From positions 16,441,032 through 16,505,031 of the forward strand of contig OY735219.1 of the NCBI GenBank assembly GCA_963457665.1: a stretch of DNA of 64,000 nt, given 5' to 3'. The notes beneath the pieces are model-generated. The model made no database searches, was not told the origin of the DNA, and saw nothing but the letters and a program-made list of their open reading frames with translations. Both the position numbers and the translations under genes were made by a program. The stretch's first letter is position 1. Each line of letters begins with the position of its first letter. This document shows, one piece after another, positions 59,826-64,000 of the stretch. This DNA is from Thysanoteuthis rhombus (Eukaryota > Mollusca > Cephalopoda > Oegopsida > Thysanoteuthidae).

Positions 59826-61585
59826 AAGGTGGGAAGAGGAGATTATAATGCCTGCACAAAAAGTTGCTATGTTAATGGCTTTTCTCAAAGTTAGACAAAA
59901 AAAACGAAAACATGTATTGGTTAATGGAGGAGAGTTTACAGAAATTTGTTTTGAATAGGAGTTGACACTTCATTCTGGAACATGAAACCAACAGATTTGT
60001 TATTTTTTTTCTTTCAGTAAGTAGATCAACAGGACACGAAGACTTCAAGCCAAGTATCATAAAAGGGTTTGAAGTTAATATACATACATTAGAGTAGCAG
60101 AGATAAGGTTGAGTATTTGTTACCAACAAGTCTATGATTCTCATACAGTATTCTCACAGAAAAGTTGAAATAGCAATACACAGTGAACCCTCCTTAAAAT
60201 AGACTAATTTTCTTTTTGGGTTGGGGAGCTGTTTAAGCCAACTGTTTGAATTAACTGGTGGTAGGGGTTAGTACAGTATACACAAACGATATTAGAAAGT
60301 ATATACAATGGCAATTCTCACGGAATATTTTCATGCTCTTTTAAAACAATTTTTTTTGAAAGTTCAATTGAGATTATAATAAGGAAATACCAGAAGTTGG
60401 ATGTTAAAAAAAAATTGTTTACCCACAGAGGACTCTATGGAGCAGTGTTTACATTTATGACAGAAGTTTTCATCAATTCTGCCACAATTGACAAATCCAT
60501 CCCCAGAAAATACAATTTTCTACAATCTCTCTTTTATTAATAACACAAAGATTAGGAATAAAATTGATCATTTCCAAGTTGAATGTTCCCATTGAAACAC
60601 ATCACTTTGCCAAAAGTCTGCAAGAGCGGCTAATACACAGGGTTCACTGAACATGATACATTATTTAATTATATAAAAAAAAAAAAACATTTAACACAAG
60701 GTTGATTGGTTCAGGTCTGATTTTTCAAGATCTGACTTCTCTGAAAATCCACAAACCTGTTAAAGTTTTACTTCTAAATGTAGAGAGGTCATTAGTGAAG
60801 CGATTTTGAAGAAATGATACTATGCTATGAACGAGTATGCTGATCTTTCAAGTCACTCACTTTTGGTCGTTTTATCCAATATCTGGCTTACTGAGGGTTC
60901 ACTGTAATATTAAAATCAATATAATGAACAGTATGACTTATTCTGTTTGTCTGTCTGTACCTATAGATTCACCCATACGCTAATAGCATTTGGAGCTGAC
61001 ACCCACTTCCAATACTCATGGAATAAGCCATTACGTTGAAGTATAGCTATGATAGGGGTTTTCTTTCTTTGTCCCTAATATATCACCTTAGTTTCATTAG
61101 TCTGTATAGCAATACCTTAACAGTACTACATCAAAAACCCACACTAATCAAGGCATTCCAGTACCAATATGAGAATTTAAATTGGGATATATCCAACTAT
61201 TTCAAGAACGTATAAAAAAAACATAAAAAAAAACAAACTATAAACTACTCAAATCAGAACACAAATCTTGAGAAATGAAATATCAAATAACCTTATCATT
61301 AATGACTATAGAATGAGGTTTTAAAACAAATCAAATCTGCTTTGCATCAAACCTACCTACTCTACCTATAGTCGTTCTGGTTTATATTTGAATGCAATAT
61401 GGCTGACATCAGGGAAAAGAGAAAAAGGGTTTTAACCAGAATAATCTTCCTAAAATTCATCCAAGTAGTTTGGAGATACATCAAGAATTTAAACACAATT
61501 GCATTAAAATTAGCACTAGCTGAACTATTCTAGCATAATTATACAATAATTGAAGTAAAAAATTGATAGATATCAAGTTCATGAA

Positions 61586-61590
<5 letters not shown>

Positions 61591-61644
<54 letters not shown>
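61591..61644. repeat. (TA)n microsatellite
   Basis: A 54-bp pure TA run, the longest dinucleotide array in the window. Confidence 0.95.
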
Positions 61645-61648
<4 letters not shown>

Positions 61649-61724
61649 CAAATACTGTTTACATTTTTGAGACATTGACAATTTTTTTTCGTAACGATTG
61701 AACTCCTTGTGGTTTGTGTTGTTA

Positions 61725-61815
61725 ATAAAGTGTTTTGGCTGATCCATTCTACAGCTGGTAGTACAACTGGAGAAGGCCATAGAATGGATTATCTGAAACA
61801 TTGTGTTAGCAACTC
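61725..61815 (+). repeat. GGAGAAGGCCATAGAATG motif, copy 3, with inverted partner
   Basis: CTGGAGAAGGCCATAGAATG then GATTATCTGAAACATTGTGT runs parallel to the 57.76 kb copy. GTTTTGGCTGATCCATTCT (61,732-61,750) is the diverged complement of AGAATGGATTATCTGAAAC (61,781-61,799), so the site can fold into a hairpin. Confidence 0.5.
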
Positions 61816-61878
61816 AAACAAGAAGTTCAGTCACCGGAAAAACTCATTGATTTGAATACAAATGCTGTCAGAAAATGT

Positions 61879-61919
<41 letters not shown>
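61879..61919. repeat. (CA)n(TA)n compound microsatellite
   Basis: About 14 bp of CA repeats run directly into 28 bp of TA repeats. Confidence 0.95.
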
Positions 61920-63137
61920 GCTTTCATTCTAAATTTTTCATTTCTGAAATGAATAGTAAAGATGGCACCATGGGTAGTATTTGAAATCACTTTATCCTGT
62001 ACACTTTACTTAATGTGCCACATGTAGGAGAATAAACACATACACAATTTATGATGTAGCGATATATATTGACACCTCACCAGTTCTGGAAAGTAGCTAT
62101 CACATGAATTAGATAGCACTAATTATTGCCATTTTGTTGAGGTTCAACAACAACAACATCATATAGTTTAAAATGAATGCTGGCACAATCTATTTCAGCC
62201 TTTTAGTGCTCGCTAAGCAGGATATTACTGTACTGATCGTTTGAGTAACCACAGCATCAGATTAAATAATTCAAGTTAGCCCATGGACAATGATACAACA
62301 GTATTAAAAGATTTTATCTATAGTTTATAAATGATTAAAAAAGGAAAAAAAAAAAAAAAAAAAGTGCCACCAGAGGCTTTAATACCAACAGATTGATCTG
62401 TTTAAAAACTACAATCTCTCACTGGAGACTCTTTGAAGCTTCAATTGTGACAGCTGACCTCTTGTTGAACTTCAGATGACAAGAAGAGTGTCACAGCAAT
62501 TATCTCAAATTTGAAGAACTTATTCTTCAACTTGTTCTTCATATAATACTTTGGATGAATTTTCAAAAAATTTAAGATGAAACAGTACTAGACAAAACTA
62601 GCCTGAAAAATCAGACCATAGATATGCAAGTCCTCTCCCTTGCTCTTTCAGACGTATATAGAAGATGCGATAGCTTTTTGGTATGTCAGCCCATATGGTC
62701 ATTGCTACAGGAGATGTTCATGCATTTAAAAATGGTACAAGTAGCATGATCCTAGAAAAGGAGTATAGTCCTTCCAACAGAACTAGTCGTGCGACTTATT
62801 TACACATCTCATACTCCAATATGGACTGACATTCCTATCATACCATGTTAGGGTTAGAGGTAGGTAATTCAGATCCATTGAAGTATGAGATGCGAAAGTG
62901 ATACAACTAGTTATGCAAGACGGATGTACAACTTGTACCCACTCTAAATTGGCTGGCTATACTTTATATTTCATTCATTATTTTGTAAGAGTTCCTTTTC
63001 AAAATGTAGGCAAAACCTCAATGTTACCTTGTAACCATTTCTTTTACTTTTAAATCCCAATGTTTCAAATCCATTGAAGAATTCTGCTATTTCAACATTA
63101 TCAATTTCATGCCAAGCAATTCATATTCAGGGAAGTG

Positions 63138-63330
63138 TTGGTGGTCTAATGGTTAACGGCGTGGAGAATGGTACTGGCAAACCAAGTAAAAAAAGTGTGC
63201 TCACTTTACACTAATGCCCTTATGAAAGGCATGAATCCTCCCAACCAGCTATGGATAAATAGCAGAGACGTTGGAGCCCTTTAGCCCTATAGGCTAGCAA
63301 CCTGGCACTGTAAAAACCAATAATTGTTAC
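63138..63330 (+). repeat. SINE-like repeat, copy with tRNA-like head
   Basis: The head GGTGGTCTAATGGTTAACGG resembles a tRNA A box. The body reads GTGCTCACTTTACACTAATG, GAAAGGCATGAATCC, CCAGCTATGGATAAAT and TAGCAACCTGGCACTGTAAA. The body recurs, diverged, at 33.63-33.75 (-), 41.58-41.72 (-) and 47.11-47.24 kb (+), which defines a dispersed family. Confidence 0.6.
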
Positions 63331-64000
63331 AAATAATGATTCAGGTCTCCATTGAACATTTGAGAAAAGGGGACTGAATCACTGCCCCATGTGGGGCTTG
63401 ATCCTGGAGAAATGAACCCAAATTCAAAAAATAAAAGCCTCAAATCCATAAGTGTCCAGACTCACACACCATGTTTAAGGTAAACTGGTCCTTTAAGCCA
63501 CAAGTTTCTGAGGACAATTTTGTAAATTTGACTGAGGGAGGTACATGAGGTTCTGTAAAGAAATGAAATGATCATTATGACACAAGGTTTATGAAGGAAA
63601 AAAATCATCTGATTTGCATGCAATGACATAATCAGGTAGTGGCCATCTTGGATTTTAAAAGTTTCATTTCAACTTCCAAACCATTTTTCAGAACACCCCA
63701 CATTTCTTAAAATCTGAGTGTTACGATGACAATGTCAAAGATGTGAGGACATTCAATTGTCCAAACAAAATTTTGAATGTTCACAACACATCTCAGACAA
63801 TACGAGATTAAGAGTTCAAGTCAATATACCAAAGAAGGATAAAATGCAAGATATTCATTCAACCAAGTATCTGATAGGTCTTCAAATTGGATATTTTACC
63901 CCAATCATTTATTTATTAGAAAGGCTAAATTTTCAAGACAGCTCAACACGTCACCAGACTTTATATAATGCACACAATAATAGGAAATACAGGTATACCT

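Larger units (their letters stand above)
58147..64000 (-). other. Partial 5' intron of the LMAN2-like gene
   Basis: This stretch lies upstream of the first visible lectin exon. I found no second open segment with acceptable splice sites encoding the expected signal peptide or the N-terminal KPYQ-type motif, so it is probably intron running past the edge. It contains the third copy of the 1 kb repeat, a 35-bp near-perfect inverted repeat (59.57-59.71 kb), two copies of a dispersed GGAGAAGGCCATAGAATG motif, (TA)n/(CA)n microsatellites and a SINE copy. Each is listed separately. Confidence 0.6.

Noticed and set aside
1..64000. CRISPR arrays, rRNA genes, bacterial operons or phage modules
   Set aside because: No regularly spaced identical repeats, no rRNA-like conserved sequence and no dense gene packing; spliced exons and LINE/LTR remnants identify the DNA as eukaryotic.

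Overview
This is eukaryotic, most likely invertebrate, genomic DNA. It is AT-rich, coding exons are short and split by long introns, poly(A)/poly(T) and (TA)n/(CA)n tracts are frequent, and most recognisable sequence is decayed transposable elements. The RTE-like LINE ends, the AAAGGGAAGTAACT-type inverted repeats, the tRNA-like SINE heads and a broken copy of a protein family I remember from molluscs and cnidarians suggest a mollusc, possibly a cephalopod. That placement is inference.

The only convincing host gene lies on the minus strand from 46,760 to beyond the right edge. Eight exons with GT/AG junctions and compatible phases encode the last 284 residues of a VIP36/VIPL-type L-type lectin (LMAN2/LMAN2L), an ER-Golgi cargo receptor, including its transmembrane helix and a C-terminal RKRFY tail. 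The signal-peptide exon(s) were not found and should lie past 64,000, so the first visible intron exceeds 5.8 kb.

Left third (1-20 kb): 1-5 kb is very AT-rich and may end in an old 3' UTR. At 6.5-8.6 kb there is a decayed copy of an uncharacterised multi-copy invertebrate protein family. At 9.7-10.0 kb there is a remnant resembling the C-terminus of a pogo/Tigger transposase. Then follow a degenerate minisatellite (13.4-13.7 kb), an RTE-like LINE 3' end (15.0-15.5 kb) and a hAT-like repeat (17.8-18.0 kb).

Middle (18.8-28.7 kb): two direct copies of a roughly 1 kb repeat flank the body of a dead Ty3/gypsy retrotransposon (gag, protease, RT, RNase H, integrase at 21.6-24.9 kb). A second RTE-like LINE 3' end sits inside the interval at 26.7-27.4 kb. 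A third, isolated copy of the 1 kb repeat lies at 58.3-59.1 kb, so the repeat is a candidate LTR with a solo copy.

Right half (29-64 kb): no further genes were recognised upstream of the lectin gene. The sequence holds a 1.8 kb fold-back element, several inverted-repeat elements (two with 8-bp target-site duplications typical of hAT), a SINE family with at least four copies, pairs of diverged repeats, and a three-copy motif whose best copy resembles a degenerate hammerhead core. No rRNA gene, intact tRNA gene, CRISPR array or bacterial operon was seen.
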